Below are positions 1-7,750 of a stretch of DNA of 7,750 nt, piece by piece. Source of the stretch: Microbacteriaceae bacterium (lineage in GTDB: Bacteria > Actinomycetota > Actinomycetes > Actinomycetales > Microbacteriaceae); NCBI GenBank assembly GCA_016463265.1, contig JAEMRP010000036.1, positions 1 through 7,750 of the forward strand, written 5' to 3'. The notes under the pieces were generated by a model. That model ran no database searches, was not told the origin of the DNA, and saw only the letters and a list, made by a program, of their open reading frames with translations. How positions within the stretch are numbered: position 1 is the stretch's first letter; each line of letters opens with the position of its first letter. Made by a program: the position numbers and the translations under genes.

Positions 1-87
1 GAGGATGAGGCTGAGGACGACGCGGATGACGCTGAGGATGAGGCTGAGGACGACGCGGATGACGCTGAGGATGAGGCTGAGGACGAC
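1..87 (+). repeat. 33-bp tandem repeat, about 2.6 copies, in frame
   Basis: The unit at 1-33 recurs identically at 34-66, and its first 21 bases recur at 67-87. Each unit encodes the 11 residues EDEAEDDADDA. Identity extends to the third codon positions (for example gat versus gac, gct versus gcg), which points to recent duplication or replication slippage. The array may extend to the left of the window. The 33-bp period keeps the reading frame, so copy-number change alters only tail length. Confidence 0.9.
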
Positions 88-159
88 GACGATGAAGACG
101 ACGATGAAGACGACGATGAAGACGACGATGACGACGAGGACGACGAGGACGAGGACTAA
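1..159 (+). CDS. C-terminal end of an upstream gene with a hyperacidic Asp/Glu/Ala tail (partial)
   Basis: Reading from base 1 in frame 1 gives 52 codons and a TAA stop at 157-159. The start lies outside the window. The visible residues are about 30 Asp, 15 Glu and 7 Ala, with no basic, aromatic or hydrophobic residue other than Ala, so this is a disordered, strongly negative tail and not a folded domain. It begins with two and a half copies of an 11-residue unit (EDEAEDDADDA) and continues into DDDE repeats. A strong terminator follows at once, so this gene ends its transcription unit. The protein cannot be named from the tail. In actinobacteria the gene before this methyltransferase-pheS-pheT block is often rplT (ribosomal protein L20, after infC and rpmI), so an L20 with an acidic extension is one inference. 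An unrelated inserted gene is equally possible. Frame 1 is preferred over the Arg/Thr-rich reading of frame 2 because its stop sits just before the terminator, whereas frame 2 runs through the terminator into the next gene. Confidence 0.8.
   Translation, partial: EDEAEDDADDAEDEAEDDADDAEDEAEDDDDEDDDEDDDEDDDDDEDDEDED
85..129 (+). repeat. 12-bp tandem repeat GACGACGATGAA, about 3.75 copies, in frame
   Basis: Units at 85-96, 97-108 and 109-120 are identical and a partial unit follows at 121-129. Each encodes DDDE. The array overlaps the end of the 33-bp array by three bases and is followed by irregular GAC/GAG codons up to the stop. It is a simple in-frame microsatellite-like stretch that extends the acidic tail. 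Confidence 0.88.
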
Positions 160-175
160 CCACCGCGTAACGGAG

Positions 176-209
176 CGAGGCCCCGGGTTCGCTCGGGGCC
201 TTGTTTCTC
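176..209 (+). terminator. Rho-independent terminator after the acidic-tail gene
   Basis: The arm 176-187 pairs with 192-203 around a TTCG tetraloop at 188-191. The core is a perfect GGCCCCG (179-185) against CGGGGCC (194-200), flanked by further pairs including G-U wobbles at 186/193 and 177/202. A T-rich run (TTGTTTCTC, 201-209) follows. It starts 17 nt after the TAA stop of the upstream gene and precedes the promoter candidate for the methyltransferase gene, so the two are probably separate transcription units. Confidence 0.88.
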
Positions 210-215
210 GTTGGG

Positions 216-227
216 TAACATCAAAAG
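216..227 (+). promoter_or_regulatory. Candidate leaderless promoter (-10 box TAACAT) for the methyltransferase gene
   Basis: TAACAT at 216-221 fits the TANNNT actinobacterial -10 consensus and ends 6 nt before the GTG at 228, so transcription would begin at or next to the start codon. No convincing -35 box lies 16-18 nt upstream, where the sequence is the terminator stem. The AAAAGG just before GTG is too close to act as a Shine-Dalgarno sequence. The same spacing recurs before pheS and argH. Confidence 0.55.
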
Positions 228-1019
228 GTGATCACGAATCCCGCAGACCCTCAGGTCAAGGCAATCGCCCGACTTTCGCAGCGGTCTCGTCGCGATGAAG
301 CGGGGGTATTTATCGTTGAGGGCCCTCAGGCTGTCCGCGAACTCTTGACCTTCTCGCCGAATTCGGTCGTCGACGTTTTTTACACCGCAGCATTTGCCGA
401 AAAACACGGGGCCATCATCCAATTGGCTGAACGCTCTCCCGCGGTGATGGACGAAGTGTCCGACAAGGTGCTCGAGGTCATGGCCGACACCGTCAACCCA
501 CAGGGCGTAATTGCCGTGGCTCAGGTACTGTCGCACTCACTGTCGTCGATCGACGAGGTCCGACTTGTCGCGGTGTGCGACGAAATCCGAGACCCTGGGA
601 ATGCGGGAGCCGTCATTCGCGCGGCCGACGCCGCCGGAGCCGACGCGGTCATCTTGACCGGCGCATCCGTCGACCTCCACAACCCCAAACTCGTTCGTTC
701 GAGCACCGGCTCAATCTTTCACCTCCCGATCATCGAACATGATGACCTCGCGGACGTCATCGAATGGCTCACGAGCAGGGGAGTCACAATTCTCGCGGCA
801 GCAGCTGACGGTGAACCCATCCCATCGATGTCTAACATCTTGACCAAGCCGACCGCGTGGTTGTTCGGTAACGAAGCCCACGGGCTCAGCGACGACGCTC
901 GAGCGCTCGCCGACCACGTCGTGTCGGTCCCGATTTACGGTAGAGCGGAGTCACTAAACCTCGCCACCGCGGCAAGCGTTTGCCTCTATGCGAGCGCGTT
1001 CGCCCAGAGCGGCGCTTAA
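228..1019 (+). CDS. TrmH/SpoU-family RNA 2'-O-ribose methyltransferase
   Basis: This 263-residue protein should transfer a methyl group from S-adenosylmethionine to a ribose 2'-OH in rRNA or tRNA in the cytoplasm. The N-terminal part (about residues 25-100, with FIVEGPQAVRELL at 28-40) resembles the SpoU substrate-binding domain. The C-terminal part carries the three SPOUT knot motifs: motif 1 at about 119-135 (EIRDPGNAGAVIRAADA, with Asn125 and Arg131), motif 2 at 213-219 (FGNEAHG), and motif 3 at about 235-250 (PIYGRAESLNLATAAS). The length is normal for the family. GTG at 228 is the only possible start, because the frame has a TAA at 216-218 and no other start codon between. The gene lies 24 nt before pheS, a common actinobacterial arrangement in which it is often annotated as a TrmH-like 23S rRNA methyltransferase. 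The family assignment is secure. The exact nucleotide modified (RlmB-like, TsnR-like or other) cannot be read from the sequence, so no symbol is given. Confidence 0.95.
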   Translation: MITNPADPQVKAIARLSQRSRRDEAGVFIVEGPQAVRELLTFSPNSVVDVFYTAAFAEKHGAIIQLAERSPAVMDEVSDKVLEVMADTVNPQGVIAVAQVLSHSLSSIDEVRLVAVCDEIRDPGNAGAVIRAADAAGADAVILTGASVDLHNPKLVRSSTGSIFHLPIIEHDDLADVIEWLTSRGVTILAAAADGEPIPSMSNILTKPTAWLFGNEAHGLSDDARALADHVVSVPIYGRAESLNLATAASVCLYASAFAQSGA

Positions 1020-1031
1020 CCGCCGCTCGTC

Positions 1032-1043
1032 TAGGATTGGGGA
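1032..1043 (+). promoter_or_regulatory. Candidate leaderless promoter (-10 box TAGGAT) for pheST
   Basis: TAGGAT at 1032-1037 matches TANNNT and ends 6 nt before the pheS GTG at 1044. The GGGGA touching the start codon has no spacing and cannot serve as a normal Shine-Dalgarno sequence. The 8-mer TAGGATTG recurs at the same distance before argH (5510-5517). The whole gap is 24 nt, so there is no room for an attenuator or T-box leader here. No clear -35 box is seen. Confidence 0.6.
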
Positions 1044-2075
1044 GTGTCCAGCATCTCTCCCCAGCAACTAGCCGACGTTGTCGCCGAAGCACTCGCCGCC
1101 ATCAATGGCGCGACGACCGGTGACGAACTCAAGCAGGTGCGCACTCGGTTTGTCGCCGACGGTTCACCTATTTCGGTCATCAACTCGACCCTGCGAGATG
1201 TTCCCGCAGACGAGAAGGCGGAAGCGGGAAAGATTGTCGGGCAGGCACGCGGCGAGATCAACCAGGCGTTTGCAGCCCGTGAAGCCGGCATTCTCCAGGC
1301 GGAGGAACACGCCCGCCTGATGACCGAATCGGTCGACGTCACCGCCGTTGCCTCGCGTCGCCGTGTCGGCGCTCGCCATCCGCTCAACCTGCTGATGGAA
1401 GAGATGTCCAACATCTTCGTTGGAATGGGCTGGGAGATTGCCGAAGGCCCCGAACTCGAAAACGAGTGGTTCAACTTCGATGCCCTCAATTTTGACGAGG
1501 ACCACCCCGCCCGCGCCATGCAGGACACGTTCTTTGTTGAGCCCGTTGAGCGCCACCTCGTGCTGCGCACGCACACGTCGCCCGTCCAGATTCGATCGCT
1601 GTTGACGCGCGAGCTCCCCGTTTACGTGGTTGCACCCGGCCGCGTGTATCGCACCGACGAACTCGACGCCACCCACACACCCGTCTTTCACCAGATGGAA
1701 GGCATCGCCATCGACAAGGGCCTGACGATGGCGCACCTCAAGGGGACGCTCGAACACCTTGCTCGCGCGATGTTCGGCGACGGTGCCAAGATTCGCCTGC
1801 GCCCCAACTATTTCCCGTTCACCGAACCCTCGGCCGAACTCGACATCTGGCACCCGACCTTCCGTGGCGGCGCTCGCTGGATCGAGTGGGGCGGGTGCGG
1901 AATGGTCAACCCCAATGTCCTTCGTGCGGCGGGCATTGACCCCGAGGAATACCAGGGATTCGCGTTTGGAATGGGCATCGAACGAACACTGATGTTCCGC
2001 AACGACGTCGCCGACATGCACGACATGGTTGAAGGCGACGTACGGTTCTCGCAGCAGTTCGGGATGGTGATTTAA
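1044..2075 (+). CDS. pheS: Phenylalanyl-tRNA synthetase alpha subunit
   Basis: PheS forms the catalytic half of the cytoplasmic alpha2-beta2 enzyme that charges tRNA-Phe with phenylalanine using ATP. The 343 residues match the bacterial family length. Residues 1 to about 95 form the charged, helical N-terminal arm that contacts tRNA. The class II synthetase core follows: THTSP at 176-180, motif 2 within 199-220 (GRVYRTDELDATHTPVFHQ, then MEG), FTEPSAE at 259-265 in the amino-acid/adenylate site, and motif 3 at 305-317 (GFAFGMGIERTLM) with its conserved Arg314. The start is GTG, chosen because the N-terminal length fits the family and a -10-like hexamer sits directly upstream. The TAA stop abuts the GTG of pheT, so the subunits are co-expressed. 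No key motif appears damaged. Confidence 0.98.
   Translation: MSSISPQQLADVVAEALAAINGATTGDELKQVRTRFVADGSPISVINSTLRDVPADEKAEAGKIVGQARGEINQAFAAREAGILQAEEHARLMTESVDVTAVASRRRVGARHPLNLLMEEMSNIFVGMGWEIAEGPELENEWFNFDALNFDEDHPARAMQDTFFVEPVERHLVLRTHTSPVQIRSLLTRELPVYVVAPGRVYRTDELDATHTPVFHQMEGIAIDKGLTMAHLKGTLEHLARAMFGDGAKIRLRPNYFPFTEPSAELDIWHPTFRGGARWIEWGGCGMVNPNVLRAAGIDPEEYQGFAFGMGIERTLMFRNDVADMHDMVEGDVRFSQQFGMVI
2066..2071 (+). promoter_or_regulatory. Ribosome binding site of pheT inside the pheS 3' end
   Basis: GGTGAT is complementary to part of the 16S rRNA 3' end and lies 4 nt before the pheT GTG at 2076, within the last codons of pheS. As the pheS stop and pheT start are adjacent, coupled translation from terminating ribosomes is likely. 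The match is moderate. Confidence 0.4.
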
Positions 2076-4571
2076 GTGCGCATTCCCGCCAGCCAGCTGC
2101 GCGAGTGGGTCGCGCTTCCCGCTGACGCGACCCCCGAACATCTTCACGACGCACTTGTGTCCGTCGGATTCGAAGAAGAAAACGTTCACCCCAACGAGAT
2201 TTCCGGCCCGATCGTCGTTGGCGAGGTTCTCGAGTTCACTCCCGAGCCCCAAGACAATGGCAAGACGATTCGCTGGTGTCAGGTCCGTGTCGCAACCTCG
2301 GGTGATGACGCCGTGCGAGGAATCGTTTGTGGTGCCGCGAATTTTGAGGTCGGCGACAAGGTCGTTGTGACGCTTCCCGGATCGGTTTTGCCCGGACCGT
2401 TTCCCATCGCCGCGCGAAAGACCTACGGTCACGTCTCTGACGGAATGATTGCGTCGGCGAAAGAACTCGGGCTCGGCGATGAGCACGACGGCATCCTCCG
2501 TCTGTCCCAGATGGGACTCGACCCCGAGGTCGGAACCGACGCCATCGAACTTCTCGGGCTGAGCGACTTCGCCGTCGAGATCAACGTCACGCCCGACCGC
2601 GGATACGCGATGTCGATCCGCGGCGTAGCGCGCGAATACGCCCACGCAACCGGAGTTGCGTTCAACGACCCGGCGGCGGCCGTAACAGTGACGGCGGGCT
2701 CGGGTTTCCCGGTCACGATCGACGACAAAACGCCAATTCGCGGCGCTGTCGGTTGCACCGGATTCGTCACTAGAGTCGTGCGTGGCCTCGACCGTTCCAA
2801 GCGGACACCGGCGTGGATGATCAAGCGCCTCGCGCTCATGGGAATTCGGTCGATTTCACTTCCCGTCGATATCTCGAACTACGTCATGATGGAACTCGGC
2901 CAGCCGACCCACACCTACGACCTCACCAAGTTGACCGGTGGCATCACCGTTCGACGAGCGACCAAGGGCGAAAAACTCACGACGCTCGACGAGCAGGTTC
3001 GCGCGCTGTCCGAAGAAGACCTCCTCATCACCGACGAATCCGGCCCGATCGGGCTGGCAGGTGTCATGGGTGGAGCGACGACGGAAATCGACGACGCCTC
3101 GACTGACGTCCTCATCGAAGCCGCAACGTTCGACCCGATCACTATCGCGCGAACGGCCCGCCGCCACAAACTCCCCAGCGAGGCATCGAAGCGTTTCGCG
3201 CGCGGGGTTGACCCGCTTGTCTCTCGCTCCGCGGCCCAGCGCGTCGTCGACCTGCTCGTCGAACTCGGGAGCGGAACGGCCGATGCGCTCGGCACCGACC
3301 TGGTCGAGTTCGAGCCGCGCCCCGCGATTCACCTACCCGCCGACTTCACCGCGAAACTAATCGGCGTCGACTACTCGGTTGCAGAAATCGAAACCGTTCT
3401 CACGGACATCGGGGCAACGACCGCCAAAGCGAAAGACGGCTGGACCGTCACGCCGCCGTCGTGGCGACCCGATCTGGTTGACGCTCCCGGTCTCGCCGAG
3501 GAAGTCGCCCGAATTCATGGCTACGACCGAATCCCGTCCGCGATTCCGGTCGCACCGCCCGGTAGAGGGCTATCGCGTTCACAGGCCGCGAGGCGCCGTG
3601 TCGCACAGGTTCTCGCTGGGGCCGGATTGACCGAGGTTCTCGCTTACTCGTTCGTTACGACCGAACACAATGTGCTGTTCGGCTCTGTTGACGGAACGGC
3701 TGTTCCCGCGATGACCCTCGCGAACGCGCTCGACCCGAGCGTCGCGCAATTGCGACGATCGCTTCTTCCCGGAATCCTCGACATCGCCACGCGCAATGTC
3801 GCCCGTGGGCTCACCTCGCTCGCAATATACGAGCTCGGCTCGGTGTTTCAACCCGTCGGCAAAACCGGTTCGACAGTAATCCCCGTCGGAAACGTGCGCC
3901 CCGACGTCGCCACGCTCGACGGGCTCTACGACAGTGTCCCGGCACAGCCGTGGCACGTGTCTGCCGTGTTTGTCGGACCGGTGACCACTAAACAGCCCGG
4001 CCAAACCGCGGTTCCCTCTGGCCTCGGCGAAGCAATCGACGCGGTTCACGCCATCGCGACCGCTGTTGGTGTCGACGTCGAGATTCGCCAGGGGTCACAC
4101 CACGCGTTTCACCCCGGCCGCTGCGCCGAGGTCTTTGCGGGGGATGTCTCGGTTGGGTTCGCCGGTGAAGTGCTGCCGAGCGTCGCGCTGTCGCTCGACC
4201 TTCCCCGAGTCGTCTCTGCGCTCGACCTCAACCTCGATGCGTTGATCACCGCGGCACCCGACCACGTCGTCGCCACTCCCGTTCTTGTTTTTCCCGCCGC
4301 GACCCAGGACGTGTCGCTCGTCGTCGACCATGCCGTCCCCGCAGCAGCGGTGAGGGTCGCGTTTATCGACGGAGCTGGCGACCTTCTCGAGAGCGCACAC
4401 CTCGTCGATGACTATCGGGGAGCCGGTCTCGACGACAACCAGAAATCGTTGACCTTCGCACTGCGATTTCGCGCAACGGACCGAACGCTCACCCAGCAGG
4501 AGGCGACCGACGCCAAGCTGGCGGGCGTCGCTGTGGCCGCTTCCCGCCACAACGCGACGATTCGGGAATAG
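2076..4571 (+). CDS. pheT: Phenylalanyl-tRNA synthetase beta subunit
   Basis: PheT is the large subunit of phenylalanyl-tRNA synthetase, giving tRNA binding and hydrolysis of mischarged Tyr-tRNA-Phe. At 831 residues it has the full bacterial architecture: an N-terminal helix segment (MRIPASQLREWV), an EMAP-type OB-fold tRNA-binding domain at about 42-150 (VCGAANFEVGDKV around 84-96), the B3/B4 editing domain at about 215-395 (with QPTHTYD at 276-282 and GLAGVMGG at 326-333), the B5 domain at about 412-485, the catalytic-like core at about 495-720 with FHPGR at 678-682, and a C-terminal anticodon-binding ferredoxin-fold domain at about 735-831 (FPAATQDVSLVV at 739-750). GTG at 2076 follows the pheS TAA directly. 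The first residues match the usual PheT N terminus, so the start is firm. It ends with TAG 2 nt before argF. No domain is missing or interrupted. Confidence 0.98.
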   Translation: MRIPASQLREWVALPADATPEHLHDALVSVGFEEENVHPNEISGPIVVGEVLEFTPEPQDNGKTIRWCQVRVATSGDDAVRGIVCGAANFEVGDKVVVTLPGSVLPGPFPIAARKTYGHVSDGMIASAKELGLGDEHDGILRLSQMGLDPEVGTDAIELLGLSDFAVEINVTPDRGYAMSIRGVAREYAHATGVAFNDPAAAVTVTAGSGFPVTIDDKTPIRGAVGCTGFVTRVVRGLDRSKRTPAWMIKRLALMGIRSISLPVDISNYVMMELGQPTHTYDLTKLTGGITVRRATKGEKLTTLDEQVRALSEEDLLITDESGPIGLAGVMGGATTEIDDASTDVLIEAATFDPITIARTARRHKLPSEASKRFARGVDPLVSRSAAQRVVDLLVELGSGTADALGTDLVEFEPRPAIHLPADFTAKLIGVDYSVAEIETVLTDIGATTAKAKDGWTVTPPSWRPDLVDAPGLAEEVARIHGYDRIPSAIPVAPPGRGLSRSQAARRRVAQVLAGAGLTEVLAYSFVTTEHNVLFGSVDGTAVPAMTLANALDPSVAQLRRSLLPGILDIATRNVARGLTSLAIYELGSVFQPVGKTGSTVIPVGNVRPDVATLDGLYDSVPAQPWHVSAVFVGPVTTKQPGQTAVPSGLGEAIDAVHAIATAVGVDVEIRQGSHHAFHPGRCAEVFAGDVSVGFAGEVLPSVALSLDLPRVVSALDLNLDALITAAPDHVVATPVLVFPAATQDVSLVVDHAVPAAAVRVAFIDGAGDLLESAHLVDDYRGAGLDDNQKSLTFALRFRATDRTLTQQEATDAKLAGVAVAASRHNATIRE

Positions 4572-4573
4572 TC

Positions 4574-5497
4574 GTGGTTCGTCACTTCCGTCGCGATGAC
4601 GACATCACCCCGGCCGAACAACAACAGATCATCGACCTGGCCATCACGATGAAAGCCGACCCCTACGCGCACAAGCCCCTCGCCGGTCCGAAATCGGTCG
4701 CCCTCGTTTTCGACAAGCCCTCCACGCGAACGCGAGTGTCGTTCAGCGTTGGCGTCGCCGACCTCGGTGGCAATCCGCTCATTATTCAGGCGGGAGAGTC
4801 GCAGCTCGGTGCGAAAGAATCCATCGCTGATACCGCTCGGGTGCTCGAACGGATGGTCGCCGCGATCGTGTGGCGCACGTTCGCTCAGTCCGACATCGAC
4901 GAGATGGCGGCCCATTCCACCGTGCCCGTCATCAATTCGTTGTCGGATGACTTCCACCCCTGCCAGTTGCTCGCCGACCTCATGACGATTCGCGAACACA
5001 AGGGGCGCCTGGCGGGATTGACCGTCGCGTTTGTTGGTGACGGATCGTCGAACATGGCCAACTCGTACCTCGTGGCGTGCGCGATCGCGGGGATAAACGT
5101 TCGTATCGCGACCCCGGTGAACTATCAACCGCTGGTCGAGGCGCACGAGACCGCGACGCGAATCGCTGGTGAAACCGGCGGTTCTGTTCTCGTGACGGAC
5201 GCCGTCGCAGATGCGCTGGTCGATGCCGACGTCGTCGTGACCGACACCTGGATCTCGATGGGTCAGGAATCCGAAAAGGAAAAGCGCGTCGCCGACTTCG
5301 CGGGATACGGTGTCACGACCGAGCTCCTCGCTGCCGCCAAGGACGACGCCATCTTCCTCCACTGCCTTCCTGCCTATCGTGGGCACGAGGTCGATGCCGA
5401 GGTTATCGACGGACCACAGAGCGTCGTCTGGGATGCGGCCGAAAACCGCCTTCATGCGCAGAAGGCTTTGATGCACTTCCTCCTCACGGCGTCCTGA
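4574..5497 (+). CDS. argF: Ornithine carbamoyltransferase (anabolic type by context)
   Basis: ArgF joins carbamoyl phosphate and L-ornithine to make citrulline in the cytoplasm, the sixth step of arginine synthesis. The 307 residues match the family length. Visible signatures are STRTR at 50-54 (carbamoyl phosphate binding), HPCQ at 128-131, Asp224 followed by SMG at 228-230 (ornithine loop), and HCLP at 263-266 with its active-site Cys264. These distinguish it from aspartate carbamoyltransferase. The GTG start lies 2 nt after the pheT stop and is preceded by a weak GGGA at 4564-4567, so it is probably read on the pheST transcript. In related actinobacteria argC, argJ, argB and argD commonly precede argF, but here argF follows pheT directly. 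No palindromic AT-rich ArgR box is visible next to it. An anabolic role is inferred from the neighbouring argH and the absence of arcA or arcC genes. Confidence 0.97.
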   Translation: MVRHFRRDDDITPAEQQQIIDLAITMKADPYAHKPLAGPKSVALVFDKPSTRTRVSFSVGVADLGGNPLIIQAGESQLGAKESIADTARVLERMVAAIVWRTFAQSDIDEMAAHSTVPVINSLSDDFHPCQLLADLMTIREHKGRLAGLTVAFVGDGSSNMANSYLVACAIAGINVRIATPVNYQPLVEAHETATRIAGETGGSVLVTDAVADALVDADVVVTDTWISMGQESEKEKRVADFAGYGVTTELLAAAKDDAIFLHCLPAYRGHEVDAEVIDGPQSVVWDAAENRLHAQKALMHFLLTAS

Positions 5498-5509
5498 CGG
5501 CTGTAACCG

Positions 5510-7750
<2,241 letters not shown>

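Noticed and set aside
5..298. Arg/Thr/Met-rich + strand open frame running from the repeat array through the terminator into the methyltransferase gene.
   Set aside because: It is the frame-2 reading of the acidic repeat, it crosses the terminator and overlaps a clear gene, and its composition only mirrors the repeat.
1039..1043. GGGGA just before the pheS GTG as a Shine-Dalgarno sequence.
   Set aside because: It touches the start codon with no spacer, which is incompatible with normal ribosome positioning. The -10-like hexamer explains the region better.
1164..2645. 493-codon open frame on the minus strand opposite pheS and the start of pheT.
   Set aside because: Long antisense frames are expected opposite GC-rich genes with biased third positions. 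Both sense genes have full-length conserved motifs, and the antisense translation shows no recognisable domain.
4412..5476. 354-codon open frame on the minus strand opposite the end of pheT and argF.
   Set aside because: It is a shadow of argF and pheT codon bias. The composition is rich in Arg, Gly, Asp and Val with no domain signature, and no promoter or ribosome site is seen for it.

Overview
The window looks like a housekeeping segment from a high-GC Gram-positive bacterium (Actinomycetota), most likely a member of the Microbacteriaceae or a related Micrococcales lineage. The evidence is the GC-rich third codon positions, frequent GTG starts, the protein sequences, and the order SpoU-type methyltransferase, pheS, pheT, arginine genes, tyrS, which is characteristic of that group. 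The lineage comes from recalled synteny and sequence style; no database search was made.

Layout, all on the + strand. (1) 1-159: the last 52 codons of a gene that begins upstream. They encode only Asp, Glu and Ala and are built from 33-bp and 12-bp tandem repeats. (2) 176-209: a strong intrinsic terminator closing that unit. (3) 228-1019: a TrmH/SpoU-family RNA 2'-O-methyltransferase. (4) 1044-4571: pheS and pheT, the two subunits of phenylalanyl-tRNA synthetase, abutting with no gap. (5) 4574-5497: argF, ornithine carbamoyltransferase, 2 nt after pheT. (6) 5522-6931: argH, argininosuccinate lyase. (7) 6928 to the window end: tyrS, tyrosyl-tRNA synthetase, overlapping argH by 4 nt and cut off by the window edge.

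The genes combine tRNA charging (Phe, Tyr), RNA modification and two late steps of arginine synthesis. The arginine part is reduced: the genes for ornithine synthesis (argC, argJ, argB, argD), commonly found between pheT and argF in related genomes, are absent here, and argG is not between argF and argH.

Three genes (trmH-like, pheS, argH) are each preceded by a TANNNT -10-like hexamer ending exactly 6 nt before the start codon, with no usable Shine-Dalgarno sequence. This fits leaderless transcription starting at the start codon. The other internal genes (pheT, argF, tyrS) are packed at 0, 2 and -4 nt and have weak to moderate Shine-Dalgarno-like sequences, as expected for translationally coupled operon members.

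No mobile element, CRISPR array, tRNA, rRNA or defence system is visible, and I found no clearly undescribed system. The most unusual item is the hyperacidic repeat-encoded tail at the left edge. The only gene-free gap over 30 nt is 160-227, which holds the terminator and a promoter candidate.
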